From: Candidatus Bathyarchaeota archaeon
GTDB taxonomy: Archaea; Thermoproteota; Bathyarchaeia; Bathyarchaeales; Bathyarchaeaceae
Reading direction: 5' to 3'
DNA: 7,427 nucleotides
Assembly: GCA_003662715.1 (NCBI GenBank)
Contig: QMYO01000074.1
Span: 1-7,427, forward strand
In this document: one piece after another, positions 1 through 4,919 of the stretch
How positions within the stretch are numbered: position 1 is the first letter of the stretch
How the letters are laid out: every line of letters begins with the position of its first letter
Made by a program: the position numbers and the translations under genes
Notes under the pieces: model-generated
Seen by the model: only the letters and a program-made list of their open reading frames with translations
What the model was told of the DNA's origin: nothing
Databases searched by the model: none

Positions 1-139
1 AAGGAAGAAAGTCTATGGGAAATATGAGGGTTGGCAAATAACCGACAAAAACATATGTAATTATGCCCCATACCGCAGCTTTAAGAACGTTCGGAATCAT
101 TTTCTTTATGAGTGTTTTCTTGCTGTTTTCTTTAACCAT
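1..139 (-). CDS. Membrane protein, 5' part only (gene continues past the left edge)
   Basis: Reading the minus strand from ATG at 139, 46 codons stay open to the window edge. The first 13 or so residues are Lys-rich (MVKENSKKTLIKK). A hydrophobic stretch from about residue 18 (VLKAAVWGIITYVFVGYLP) continues into TLIFPIDFLP. This is the pattern of an integral membrane protein with a short basic cytoplasmic N-terminus. The start overlaps the end of the preceding 260-residue gene by 8 bases (ATGGTTAA), which suggests translational coupling as the third gene of a membrane-protein operon. A second in-frame ATG at 100 is possible but would lose the basic leader. No family is recognisable from this fragment. 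A plus-strand open frame over the same bases looks much less protein-like. Confidence 0.6.
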   Translation of the reverse strand, partial: MVKENSKKTLIKKMIPNVLKAAVWGIITYVFVGYLPTLIFPIDFLP

Positions 140-914
140 ATGGTATCCACTGCTCCGCCGTAAACATAGGAGATTCAAAAACTAAATGTATCCTTCCGCT
201 CTCCGTTAGTTTCGAGAGGTCTCCAGTGCTGAGGTACATTTCAACCTGTCCAACATATCCATGGTATGAGGGCACGTCTAAATCGGTTTGTCCAGACGTT
301 ACCAGCTTATCTATATCATTGTATACTTCTAATTGTATTGTTCCTACCACGTCAAAATAGGAGTGATTTTCAAAGCTTAAGGGTATAACCACTTTGCTGT
401 GAGTGCTGTTGTAAGGGAGAACAGAAATTTCTCCTATAGAGAGGTTAGAGAAGGGTGCTCCCCAAGGAATTGTCATGTTAATGGACATTTGAACAGGAAT
501 TGCATACGCAAAATTCAATGATATAAATGCGTCTAACTCAAAAGAGCTGTCGTTAAATAAAAATTCAGTATATCCCGTAAACAAGTCGTTTAGGTCAATA
601 GAGATGTTGTGCGCTGTCTCAACGTTGCTTCCACTCGCTACTAAAGGAACAAAAGTTTCGGACAATGCCAGTAATGTTCCATTATAATTTGTTACATGCG
701 TCGTAACATTTAGTTCAGATATATCGTAATATCCTCTATTGTTAATGAAGAAAGGCAGCGACAACACTACATCTTCATTTGATGAAAAAAATTGAGCTTC
801 CTCAAAGCCTATGCCCAAATTCATAACCGAGTAAACAGCAGTAACCGAAAAAACGATTGTCAGCACCCACAATATGAGTATCGCTATGGACAGCGCCCTT
901 ATGGCTTGTTTCAT
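132..914 (-). CDS. Membrane-anchored extracytoplasmic protein, beta-rich, possibly LEA/WHy-like
   Basis: 260 residues with ATG start. Residues 1-7 are short and basic, and residues 8-31 form one hydrophobic helix, giving a signal anchor with the rest outside the cell. The remainder alternates short hydrophobic and polar segments and appears to be two beta-sandwich-like halves (about 37-150 and 151-260). Both halves carry a phrase of the type 'LPFFINNRGYYDI' or 'IPLSFENHSYFDVVG', as in LEA14/WHy-type or Ig-like folds; this fold is inferred only from the pattern. Eight N-X-S/T sequons (N69, 78, 103, 121, 146, 157, 169, 183) fit an archaeal N-glycosylated surface protein. The ATG overlaps the stop of the upstream 124-residue gene (ATGA), and the 3' end overlaps the next membrane gene, so the three are probably co-translated. 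No enzyme motif is visible and the function is unknown. Confidence 0.82.
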   Translation of the reverse strand: MKQAIRALSIAILILWVLTIVFSVTAVYSVMNLGIGFEEAQFFSSNEDVVLSLPFFINNRGYYDISELNVTTHVTNYNGTLLALSETFVPLVASGSNVETAHNISIDLNDLFTGYTEFLFNDSSFELDAFISLNFAYAIPVQMSINMTIPWGAPFSNLSIGEISVLPYNSTHSKVVIPLSFENHSYFDVVGTIQLEVYNDIDKLVTSGQTDLDVPSYHGYVGQVEMYLSTGDLSKLTESGRIHLVFESPMFTAEQWIPYG

Positions 915-1285
915 TTGTCTTTCTTTCCCTTCACTTTCGTTGAAGGTTGCCTAGCAACACCGGATTTTTTAGTTACCGGCTTAACTTCTGGCACAGGTTC
1001 TGTCTTAACTTCAGGAGTGGTTTCCCGCTTAGGCGAAGTTAGAAGTTGCACACCCCTTATTGTTATTATAGAACCAATCCATCCCATTATGCCGAGATAT
1101 ATTGCTCGAATGCATGCCTCGATTAGTGGACCTAAAGCCTCACCGAAAAGGTCTACGATTCCCGAAGTAGAGATGATGCTGAAATCTTCTTGGAGGAACC
1201 AGTAAGCGTTAAGAAATGTGAATGCTAACAGAATTACACCTATGAGTAAAATAGCGAACCTTGGAGCTTCAGACTTACTTATCAT
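911..1285 (-). CDS. Small two-helix membrane protein with Lys/Pro-rich C-terminal tail
   Basis: 124 residues from ATG at 1285. A TTG one codon upstream (1288) is also possible, but GGAGGT at 1294-1299 lies 8 bases from the ATG, so the ATG is preferred. A hydrophobic helix spans about residues 9-30. A linker with FGEALGPLIEA follows, then a second helix (about 60-81, AIYLGIMGWIGSIITI). The last 40 or so residues are polar, rich in Pro, Lys, Thr and Val, and end in KVKGKKDK. By the positive-inside rule the tail is probably cytoplasmic. It is the first gene of a minus-strand operon and its stop overlaps the next ATG as ATGA. I do not recognise a family. It may form a complex with the two membrane proteins that follow, but that rests on gene order alone. 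Confidence 0.78.
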   Translation of the reverse strand: MISKSEAPRFAILLIGVILLAFTFLNAYWFLQEDFSIISTSGIVDLFGEALGPLIEACIRAIYLGIMGWIGSIITIRGVQLLTSPKRETTPEVKTEPVPEVKPVTKKSGVARQPSTKVKGKKDK

Positions 1286-1293
1286 CAAACTAA

Positions 1294-1299
1294 ACCTCC
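1294..1299 (-). promoter_or_regulatory. Ribosome-binding site GGAGGT
   Basis: GGAGGT on the minus strand is a near-complete match to the archaeal anti-Shine-Dalgarno complement. It lies 8 bases before ATG 1285 and 5 before TTG 1288, and it favours the ATG as start of the two-helix membrane protein. Confidence 0.7.
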
Positions 1300-1329
1300 C
1301 TGCGTAAAATAAGCATTGGATGAAGAAAC

Positions 1330-1339
1330 ATATTAAAAC
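1330..1339 (-). promoter_or_regulatory. Putative box A (TATA) for the membrane-protein operon
   Basis: On the minus strand this reads TTTTAATATG, close to an archaeal TATA element. With the usual spacing of about 25 bases, transcription would begin near 1305-1310. That leaves a short leader that still contains the GGAGGT ribosome-binding site. Confidence 0.45.
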
Positions 1340-1405
1340 TTATGTACCACTAAACAATATTTCCTCTAACTATCTATGCTCCACAACCAAAATTATCAGA
1401 GTTTC

Positions 1406-1416
1406 TTTTAAATATA
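1406..1416 (+). promoter_or_regulatory. Putative box A (TATA) for the phosphohexomutase gene
   Basis: TTTTAAATATA matches the archaeal box A very well. The expected transcription start is around 1436-1440, giving a leader of about 40 bases before the TTG start. The 189-base spacer to the divergent membrane operon contains this element and the minus-strand box near 1335, about 70 bases apart. Confidence 0.6.
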
Positions 1417-1465
1417 CAAACTCATTTATTGAGCTAGAAACCAAACGTGTTCATTAAACTGTGAA

Positions 1466-1471
1466 GAGGTG
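1466..1471 (+). promoter_or_regulatory. Ribosome-binding site GAGGTG that decides the mutase start
   Basis: GAGGTG ends 6 bases before TTG 1478. The alternative GTG at 1469 lies inside this motif and would have no ribosome-binding site of its own, and the ATG at 1473 is in another frame and stops after two codons. TTG 1478 is therefore the likely start. Confidence 0.6.
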
Positions 1472-1477
1472 GATGTA

Positions 1478-2911
1478 TTGAAAAGAATAACCTTTGGAAC
1501 CGACGGTTGGCGCGGAATAATCGCTCAAGATTTCACATTCGACAACGTTAAGGTGGTTGCCCAAGCCCTAGCCGACTATATGAAAGCCAAAGGTTTAAGC
1601 CAGAGAGGCTTTGTTGTTGGCTACGACACCAGATTTCTGTCAGACAAGTTTGCCAAAACCCTCGCAGAAGTAATAGCCAGCAACGACATCCCTGTTCTTT
1701 TAGCCTCTAAACCAGCCCCTACCCCCATGGTATCCTTCACAGTAAAGAACCGCAATGCAGGGGGAGGAGTAGTCATAACAGCCAGCCACAACCCGTCAGA
1801 ATACAATGGAATCAAATTTAAACCCGAATACGGCGGCTCAGCCCTCACTCACATCACAAAAGAAATTGAGAAGCTCCTATATCAGAATCCAGTTAAGCAT
1901 GATGTGGAAAAAGCAAAAAGATACATTAGAGAAACTGATTTTGAAACCGCATACTTAGACAAAATAAAAAAGCTAGTAGACCTCAAACTCATTGGAGAAG
2001 CAAGTTTCAAAATTATAATCGACGCTATGCATGGTGCTGGAAACAGAATTATCGAAAGACTGCTGTCAGATGCAAAATGTCAGGTAGAAACCATTCGTTC
2101 TAAACCGAACCCAACGTTTGGCGGAGTAAAACCAGAGCCTATTCTTCAAAACCTGCAACCCCTAATTGATGCTGTAGCTAGACAAGGCGCAGACATCGGA
2201 CTAGCCACAGATGGAGATGCAGACAGAGTTGGGGCTGTTAACTCTAAGGGAAGATTCATCTCACCACACGAAGTTTTCGCATTACTCATTTTGCATCTAC
2301 ATCAGAATAAAGGCTGGAATGGGGGAGTAGTTAAAACCGCATCCGTGTGCAACATCGTGTCTAACGTAGCAGATAAACTTGGTTTACCCGTTTACGAAAC
2401 AGCAGTGGGCTTCAAAAACATATGTGAACTCATACTTAAAGAGGACATCCTAATCGGCATTGAAGAAAGCGGGGGCGCAGGCTTCAAAAATCATGTGCCC
2501 GAAAGAGATGGAATCTTAGCATCTCTCTTTATCTTGGAAATGATGGCGATGAAGAAAAAAAGCTTTGATGAACTCCTGATGGAGCTAACTAACGAGTTTG
2601 GCGAGGTACACTATGACCGAATCGACCTACAATACGAAAAACCCGATAGAATGACGTTGATTCCTAGTCTGCAAGCACAGCCTCCACAGCAAATATGCGG
2701 TTTGAACGTGGAGAAGATTAGCACATATCTGGGAGTTAAGGTTGTTAACGGAATTAAGTTCCATTTCGCCGACAAGAAAAGTTGGCTCTTAATAAGAGCT
2801 TCGGAAACAGAGCCGCTTATGAGGATTTATGCTGAAGCAGCGAATGATGAGATGGTGCAAAAATTGTTGAATGAGGGTCAACGGTTACTGAAAACTGTGG
2901 CTAAGGATTAA
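1478..2911 (+). CDS. Phosphoglucomutase/phosphomannomutase-family phosphohexomutase
   Basis: The alpha-D-phosphohexomutase superfamily interconverts hexose 1- and 6-phosphates through a phosphoserine and a bis-phosphate intermediate, in the cytoplasm. Counting from TTG 1478 (477 residues), the landmarks are in order. FGTDGWRG is at 6-13. The phosphoserine loop TASHNPSEYNGIKF starts at 101, with catalytic Ser103. The metal-binding DGDADR is at 245-250. The sugar-recognition loop GIEESGGAG starts at 327 with EES at 329-331. The C-terminal phosphate-binding loop is RASETEPLMRIYAEA at 440-454. Length and order fit the full four-domain family. The last loop has Glu where RxSGTEP is usual. Substrate choice (glucose, mannose or glucosamine phosphate) cannot be read from the sequence, and no sugar-nucleotide gene is adjacent. 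A GTG three codons upstream (1469) would give 480 residues. The stop overlaps the convergent DUF1922 gene. Confidence 0.95.
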   Translation: MKRITFGTDGWRGIIAQDFTFDNVKVVAQALADYMKAKGLSQRGFVVGYDTRFLSDKFAKTLAEVIASNDIPVLLASKPAPTPMVSFTVKNRNAGGGVVITASHNPSEYNGIKFKPEYGGSALTHITKEIEKLLYQNPVKHDVEKAKRYIRETDFETAYLDKIKKLVDLKLIGEASFKIIIDAMHGAGNRIIERLLSDAKCQVETIRSKPNPTFGGVKPEPILQNLQPLIDAVARQGADIGLATDGDADRVGAVNSKGRFISPHEVFALLILHLHQNKGWNGGVVKTASVCNIVSNVADKLGLPVYETAVGFKNICELILKEDILIGIEESGGAGFKNHVPERDGILASLFILEMMAMKKKSFDELLMELTNEFGEVHYDRIDLQYEKPDRMTLIPSLQAQPPQQICGLNVEKISTYLGVKVVNGIKFHFADKKSWLLIRASETEPLMRIYAEAANDEMVQKLLNEGQRLLKTVAKD

Positions 2912-3102
2912 CGGAAACAGCTTCTCTTCTTTTTTAAGGTGCGAATCAAACTTGACGCTTCCGAAGCAGATTTTGCATAAGCAACCTTTTTCACTTTCTC
3001 CAAAATCAATCGGGCTTCACAGCGAGGGCATCTTCTAGTTTTCTGAGTAGTTTTTGCCAACAGCAATTGTCCACACCTATAGCAGAGAACCACCAGATAC
3101 AT
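2908..3102 (-). CDS. DUF1922-type zinc-ribbon protein
   Basis: 64 residues with ATG start and a GGAG-like site 9 bases upstream. MYLVVLCYRCGQLLLAKTTQ leads into a second CPRC knuckle. Cys7, Cys10, Cys25 and Cys28 form a two-knuckle zinc ribbon, followed by a helical basic tail (SASEASSLIRTLKKKR). Size, the MYL opening, the C-X2-C pair and the 'ASEASSLIRTL' helix match the archaeal DUF1922 family (type example MTH1184 of Methanothermobacter), whose function is unknown. It is probably a small cytoplasmic metal-binding protein, and an RNA- or protein-binding role is a guess. It ends on the same TTAA as the phosphohexomutase gene and is divergent from the Mrr-like gene, 73 bases away. Confidence 0.85.
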   Translation of the reverse strand: MYLVVLCYRCGQLLLAKTTQKTRRCPRCEARLILEKVKKVAYAKSASEASSLIRTLKKKRSCFR

Positions 3103-3123
3103 TCAATCACGCTCCAACTAGGC

Positions 3124-3135
3124 GAAAAGCTTTTC
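3124..3135. repeat. 12-base perfect palindrome between divergent genes
   Basis: GAAAAGCTTTTC is a perfect palindrome. It lies 21 bases before the DUF1922 start and 40 before the nuclease-like gene start, where a shared operator or promoter element would be expected. A related TAAAAGCTTTAA occurs at 4276-4287 in another divergent spacer. A regulatory role is inferred from position only. Confidence 0.35.
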
Positions 3136-3161
3136 CTCAATGTCACGTTTAACTGCTGTAA

Positions 3162-3167
3162 GAGGAT
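3162..3167 (+). promoter_or_regulatory. Ribosome-binding site GAGGAT
   Basis: GAGGAT ends 8 bases before ATG 3176. It supports this start and excludes the overlapping plus-strand frame that opens at 3067. Confidence 0.5.
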
Positions 3168-3175
3168 GCTAATAA

Positions 3176-3514
3176 ATGAGTCGTGTTCCCCTCATCGACC
3201 TTACAATCAAGTTTTTCAGACAGAACGGCTACAAGATAGAAAAGAACGCAATTTTAGAGGGATTCTCAGGACTCCCACACAGTTTTGACCTCGTCATCCG
3301 CAAAGGCGAGAAAAGACAACTGGTTTGGGTTAGAGACTGGAAACGAACAGTTGGCGTAAACATGGTGATAAACATGGACAGAGCTTCAGAAGACGTTGGC
3401 TTTCCAAATCCAATAATGGTCTCTGAAAAGTTTAGTGGACACGCCAAAGCATACGCCAATCGCCGAGGCGTTACCCTCCTTACAAGACGTCAGATATTGC
3501 GGAGACTTGGATAA
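3176..3514 (+). CDS. Small Mrr-like PD-(D/E)XK nuclease-fold protein
   Basis: 112 residues. A helical N-terminus (VPLIDLTIKFFRQNGYKIEK, residues 4-23) is followed by two core strands. The first is FDLVIR with Asp38; the second is QLVWVRDWKR with Asp54-Trp-Lys56, giving the D...(D/E)XK arrangement. The end, FSGHAKAYANRRGVTLLTRR, resembles the helix-strand unit that closes Mrr-type endonuclease domains, where the pattern is AxxYAxxxGVxLL. This supports a minimal restriction-endonuclease-like fold with metal-dependent nuclease chemistry. No target-recognition domain, methylase or helicase is nearby, so it is probably a house-keeping or structure-specific nuclease, or a DNA-binding relative, rather than part of a restriction system. 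It is convergent with the kinase gene with one base between stops. Confidence 0.75.
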   Translation: MSRVPLIDLTIKFFRQNGYKIEKNAILEGFSGLPHSFDLVIRKGEKRQLVWVRDWKRTVGVNMVINMDRASEDVGFPNPIMVSEKFSGHAKAYANRRGVTLLTRRQILRRLG

Positions 3515-3515
3515 A

Positions 3516-4097
3516 CTAAAAACCTTTTAGGAATTCGTCTAATCGTCCTTCTTTTTCCAGTTTTCCCAGCCAGTCCACTATGCCTACTCTACATTTTCTT
3601 TTCTTCTCCAAAACCGCATCTATCTCCTCCACCACCTCTTCTATTGTTTTGCCACTAGCATCTATCTCACACACTTTGTTTGCGCCGCAGACCCGCACAG
3701 CATCCCATAAACAAACATCTAAAATTTCAGCGGCAAGGTTTTCCCCAAGTTTTTTTTCACTAAACCCACGGTTTTCCATTATCTCCTTCAACTCTTCAGG
3801 GTCTCGTCTTAAAACGAAGGCTAAGTAAACGTCTTTGGCTGGCAAAACATTCATTGAGTAATGACCATCAATTACAATGTCTTGCTCATAACTTTTTATG
3901 ATGTCTTGCACCCGCTCTGAAACCTTCTCCATGTCAACGATTAGTGTTTCTCTAACTTTGTCTACTCCACTGATCAGTCTTTCTTGCTTAACGAGCTTCG
4001 ACAAATCAATGTGGATAGCCTTTAGTTTAGAGGCTAAGGATTGAGAGACCGCGGTTTTTCCCACTCCCGGCGTGCCCGTGACTAAAATTATTCGCTT
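3516..4097 (-). CDS. AK6/Fap7-like adenylate kinase / NTPase with no standard start codon
   Basis: The frame encodes about 193 residues of an archaeal P-loop kinase of the AK6/Fap7 group. Members use ATP as adenylate kinase or NTPase and act in maturation of the small ribosomal subunit. Counting from codon 4097, Walker A GTPGVGKT is at 8-15. The Walker B with the family D-X-H (VIDGHYS) is at 75-81, and VLRRDP is at 95-100. A lid-like RGFSEKKLGENLAAEILDV is near 110-128, followed by ANKV..EID at 139-146. A C-terminal DWLGKLEKEGRLDEF segment is common in archaeal copies. The first ATG/GTG/TTG is a GTG at 4064, inside Walker A. Upstream in frame there is only AAC AAG TTT AAG CGA ATA ATT before a TGA at 4107-4109. 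GGTGA lies 9 bases before the AAG at 4097, where ATG would give MRIILVTGTPG. Start is uncertain; the reading frame is not. Confidence 0.85.
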   Translation of the reverse strand, partial: KRIILVTGTPGVGKTAVSQSLASKLKAIHIDLSKLVKQERLISGVDKVRETLIVDMEKVSERVQDIIKSYEQDIVIDGHYSMNVLPAKDVYLAFVLRRDPEELKEIMENRGFSEKKLGENLAAEILDVCLWDAVRVCGANKVCEIDASGKTIEEVVEEIDAVLEKKRKCRVGIVDWLGKLEKEGRLDEFLKGF

Positions 4098-4116
4098 AAA
4101 CTTGTTTCACCCATTC

Positions 4117-4152
4117 CTACTTTACCTCTTTGTTTGTGATAAGAATTTTCAT
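4117..4152 (-). other. 11-codon ORF with strong ribosome-binding site upstream of the kinase
   Basis: AAAGGAG (4159-4165) lies 6 bases before ATG 4152, which opens MKILITNKEVK and a TAG stop. This is the best-placed ribosome-binding site and ATG pair ahead of the kinase, but it is in a different frame. It could be a leader ORF, the remnant of a displaced start, or chance. TATA-like stretches (4163-4168, 4172-4179) may instead make this promoter DNA that is not in the transcript. Confidence 0.25.
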
Positions 4153-4290
4153 ATGGCGCTCCTTTAAAGAGAAAATATGCCAGATAGGAGAATCCCCAAA
4201 GAAAGGTACTAAACACACGATGTATGATTTTCGCTGCACATATCGTTTCATCTATAGCTAGCGTAGTGGATGCGGTAAAAGCTTTAACAC

Positions 4291-4302
4291 TTAAGTACTT
4301 AA
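4291..4302. repeat. 12-base perfect palindrome
   Basis: TTAAGTACTTAA reads the same on both strands and lies in the middle of the divergent spacer. It is a candidate operator. Nothing else supports it beyond symmetry and position. Confidence 0.35.
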
Positions 4303-4329
4303 ACCAATACACTTATAAGCGACTAAGCA

Positions 4330-4343
4330 CATAGTATAATATG
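4330..4343. promoter_or_regulatory. Near-symmetric TATA element, possibly bidirectional
   Basis: CATAGTATAATATG matches its own reverse complement at 12 of 14 positions and contains TATAATAT. With a 25-base offset it would start transcription near 4362 on the plus strand, just before the RHH gene region, and near 4312 on the minus strand. No closer TATA-like element is seen upstream of the RHH gene. Confidence 0.4.
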
Positions 4344-4467
4344 CGGATAAGCAAATTGAGATGAAAAGAAATGATAACAAAAATAAAGAAAACACTGGAC
4401 ATCTGGCAATTTGCCTATTGGAAAAACATCTAGCACGTGCGAATCGTGTAAAACATTAACATAGTTT

Positions 4468-4473
4468 GGTGAT
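4468..4473 (+). promoter_or_regulatory. Ribosome-binding site GGTGAT
   Basis: GGTGAT is an exact match to part of the archaeal 16S 3'-end complement, 4 bases before ATG 4478. It strongly supports the short RHH gene. Confidence 0.65.
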
Positions 4474-4477
4474 TCAA

Positions 4478-4621
4478 ATGGGCAGAATCTGTGTAGATAT
4501 CCCAGATGACCTAGAAAAGAAGCTTAGGTTAAAGGTTATCGAGAGATTTGGCGGAAAAAAAGGCGATCTATCTAGAGCCGTTGAAGAAGCTGTAAAAGAA
4601 TGGGTTACCAAAGAAAAATGA
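4478..4621 (+). CDS. Ribbon-helix-helix (CopG/VapB-like) DNA-binding protein
   Basis: 47 residues with ATG start and a strong ribosome-binding site. A beta strand GRICVDIPDDL (residues 2-12) is followed by a helix (about 12-24, EKKLRLKVIERFG). After a GGKKGD turn comes a second helix with the typical LSRAVEEAVKEWV ending (about 31-43). This is the whole RHH fold, which dimerises and reads operator DNA through the paired strands. Related archaeal proteins are often VapB-type antitoxins next to a PIN-domain toxin, but no PIN gene is present on either side, so it is an orphan here or a stand-alone regulator. Inverted repeats just upstream (4434-4448) could be its own operator. The reading frame stays open for 74 codons after its TGA, to a TAG at 4844-4846. 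Confidence 0.82.
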   Translation: MGRICVDIPDDLEKKLRLKVIERFGGKKGDLSRAVEEAVKEWVTKEK

Positions 4622-4644
4622 ATACTGAAGAGTGAAGATGATTG

Positions 4645-4725
4645 GTGGATTCTAAGAAGCGACGTGAAGCCAAGGCTGCGACGCAACGAAAAAGGAAGTT
4701 TAAGAGAAAGAAAAGACGGCACTAA
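4645..4725 (+). CDS. Possible 26-residue extremely basic peptide
   Basis: From GTG 4645 (or TTG 4642) the frame encodes 26 residues starting MDSKKRREAKAATQRKRKFK and ending KRKKRRH. Fifteen of the 26 are Lys or Arg and only two are acidic. It starts 23 bases after the RHH stop on the same strand, so the two could share a transcript. A weak GAGTGA (4630-4635) precedes it. Such peptides can bind RNA, the ribosome or DNA. It is equally possible that AAG/AGA-rich DNA makes a chance ORF. It overlaps no other credible gene. Confidence 0.35.
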   Translation: MDSKKRREAKAATQRKRKFKRKKRRH

Positions 4726-4919
4726 CCAAAAGCACTTCCTACCTACAACTCTAAGAGTTTCCAGACTCTCAATGTCTCATTTGTTTTTCGCATGGTCTCT
4801 ACCAGCGTCTCATAACAAAATCGTAAGCACAACTACAAGAGCATAGCAATTATGTAATTTAATCGAATAATGTAGTTTCTGCTTTATGGTCATGATAAAT
4901 ATAAGAATCAACGGATTCT
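4726..4919. other. Convergent spacer, no gene seen
   Basis: This 194-base stretch between the basic-peptide ORF and the end of the Cys/His membrane protein gene has no start with a ribosome-binding site. Its only structure is a set of short pairing segments, ACTCT (4748-4752), AGAGT (4754-4758) and ACTCT (4765-4769). The central one can pair with either neighbour, and this may be part of a terminator or chance. Confidence 0.4.

Larger units (their letters stand above)
4098..4477. other. Divergent spacer between the kinase and RHH genes
   Basis: 380 bases with no secure gene. It holds GGTGA and GAGGT sites and two tiny ORFs before the kinase (minus), a palindrome at 4291-4302, a near-symmetric TATA element at 4330-4343, and two short plus-strand ORFs (32 codons from 4361, 20 codons from 4371). 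It also holds an inverted repeat CACG/CGTG at 4434-4448. A minus-strand frame of 74 codons (4312 to 4088, GTG start, hydrophobic stretch near residues 33-49) crosses it but has no ribosome-binding site. I do not call it a gene. Confidence 0.5.

Noticed and set aside
2..163. Plus-strand open frame of 53 codons reaching from the left edge
   Set aside because: It overlaps the end of the 260-residue gene antisense, and its Cys/Phe/Asn-rich translation is unconvincing. The minus strand over the same bases gives a good membrane-protein N-terminus coupled to the operon.
2846..2895. C/D-box sRNA-like pattern (ATGATGA ... CTGA)
   Set aside because: It lies inside the mutase coding region, the internal D' and C' boxes are missing, and the protein sequence is ordinary there.
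4088..4114. Programmed frameshift joining ATG 4114 to the kinase frame
   Set aside because: A -1 shift near TTA AGC would be needed, but there is no slippery heptamer or downstream structure. A base change at the start codon is simpler.
4088..4312. 74-codon minus-strand ORF with a hydrophobic stretch
   Set aside because: GTG start without a ribosome-binding site. It overlaps the kinase start region and has no recognisable domain. A leaderless start from the 4330-4343 box is possible but unsupported.
4361..4459. Short plus-strand ORFs (32 codons from 4361, 20 codons from 4371) before the RHH gene
   Set aside because: They overlap in different frames and lack ribosome-binding sites; only a possible leaderless start favours the first.
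4474..4722. 82-codon minus-strand ORF opposite the RHH gene
   Set aside because: Ser/Phe/Leu-rich shadow of a well-supported RHH gene with its own ribosome-binding site.
4664..4846. 60-codon plus-strand ORF after the RHH gene
   Set aside because: Ser/Thr/Arg-rich, no start signal, and overlapped by a better small basic frame. It is only the tail of an open stretch in the RHH frame.
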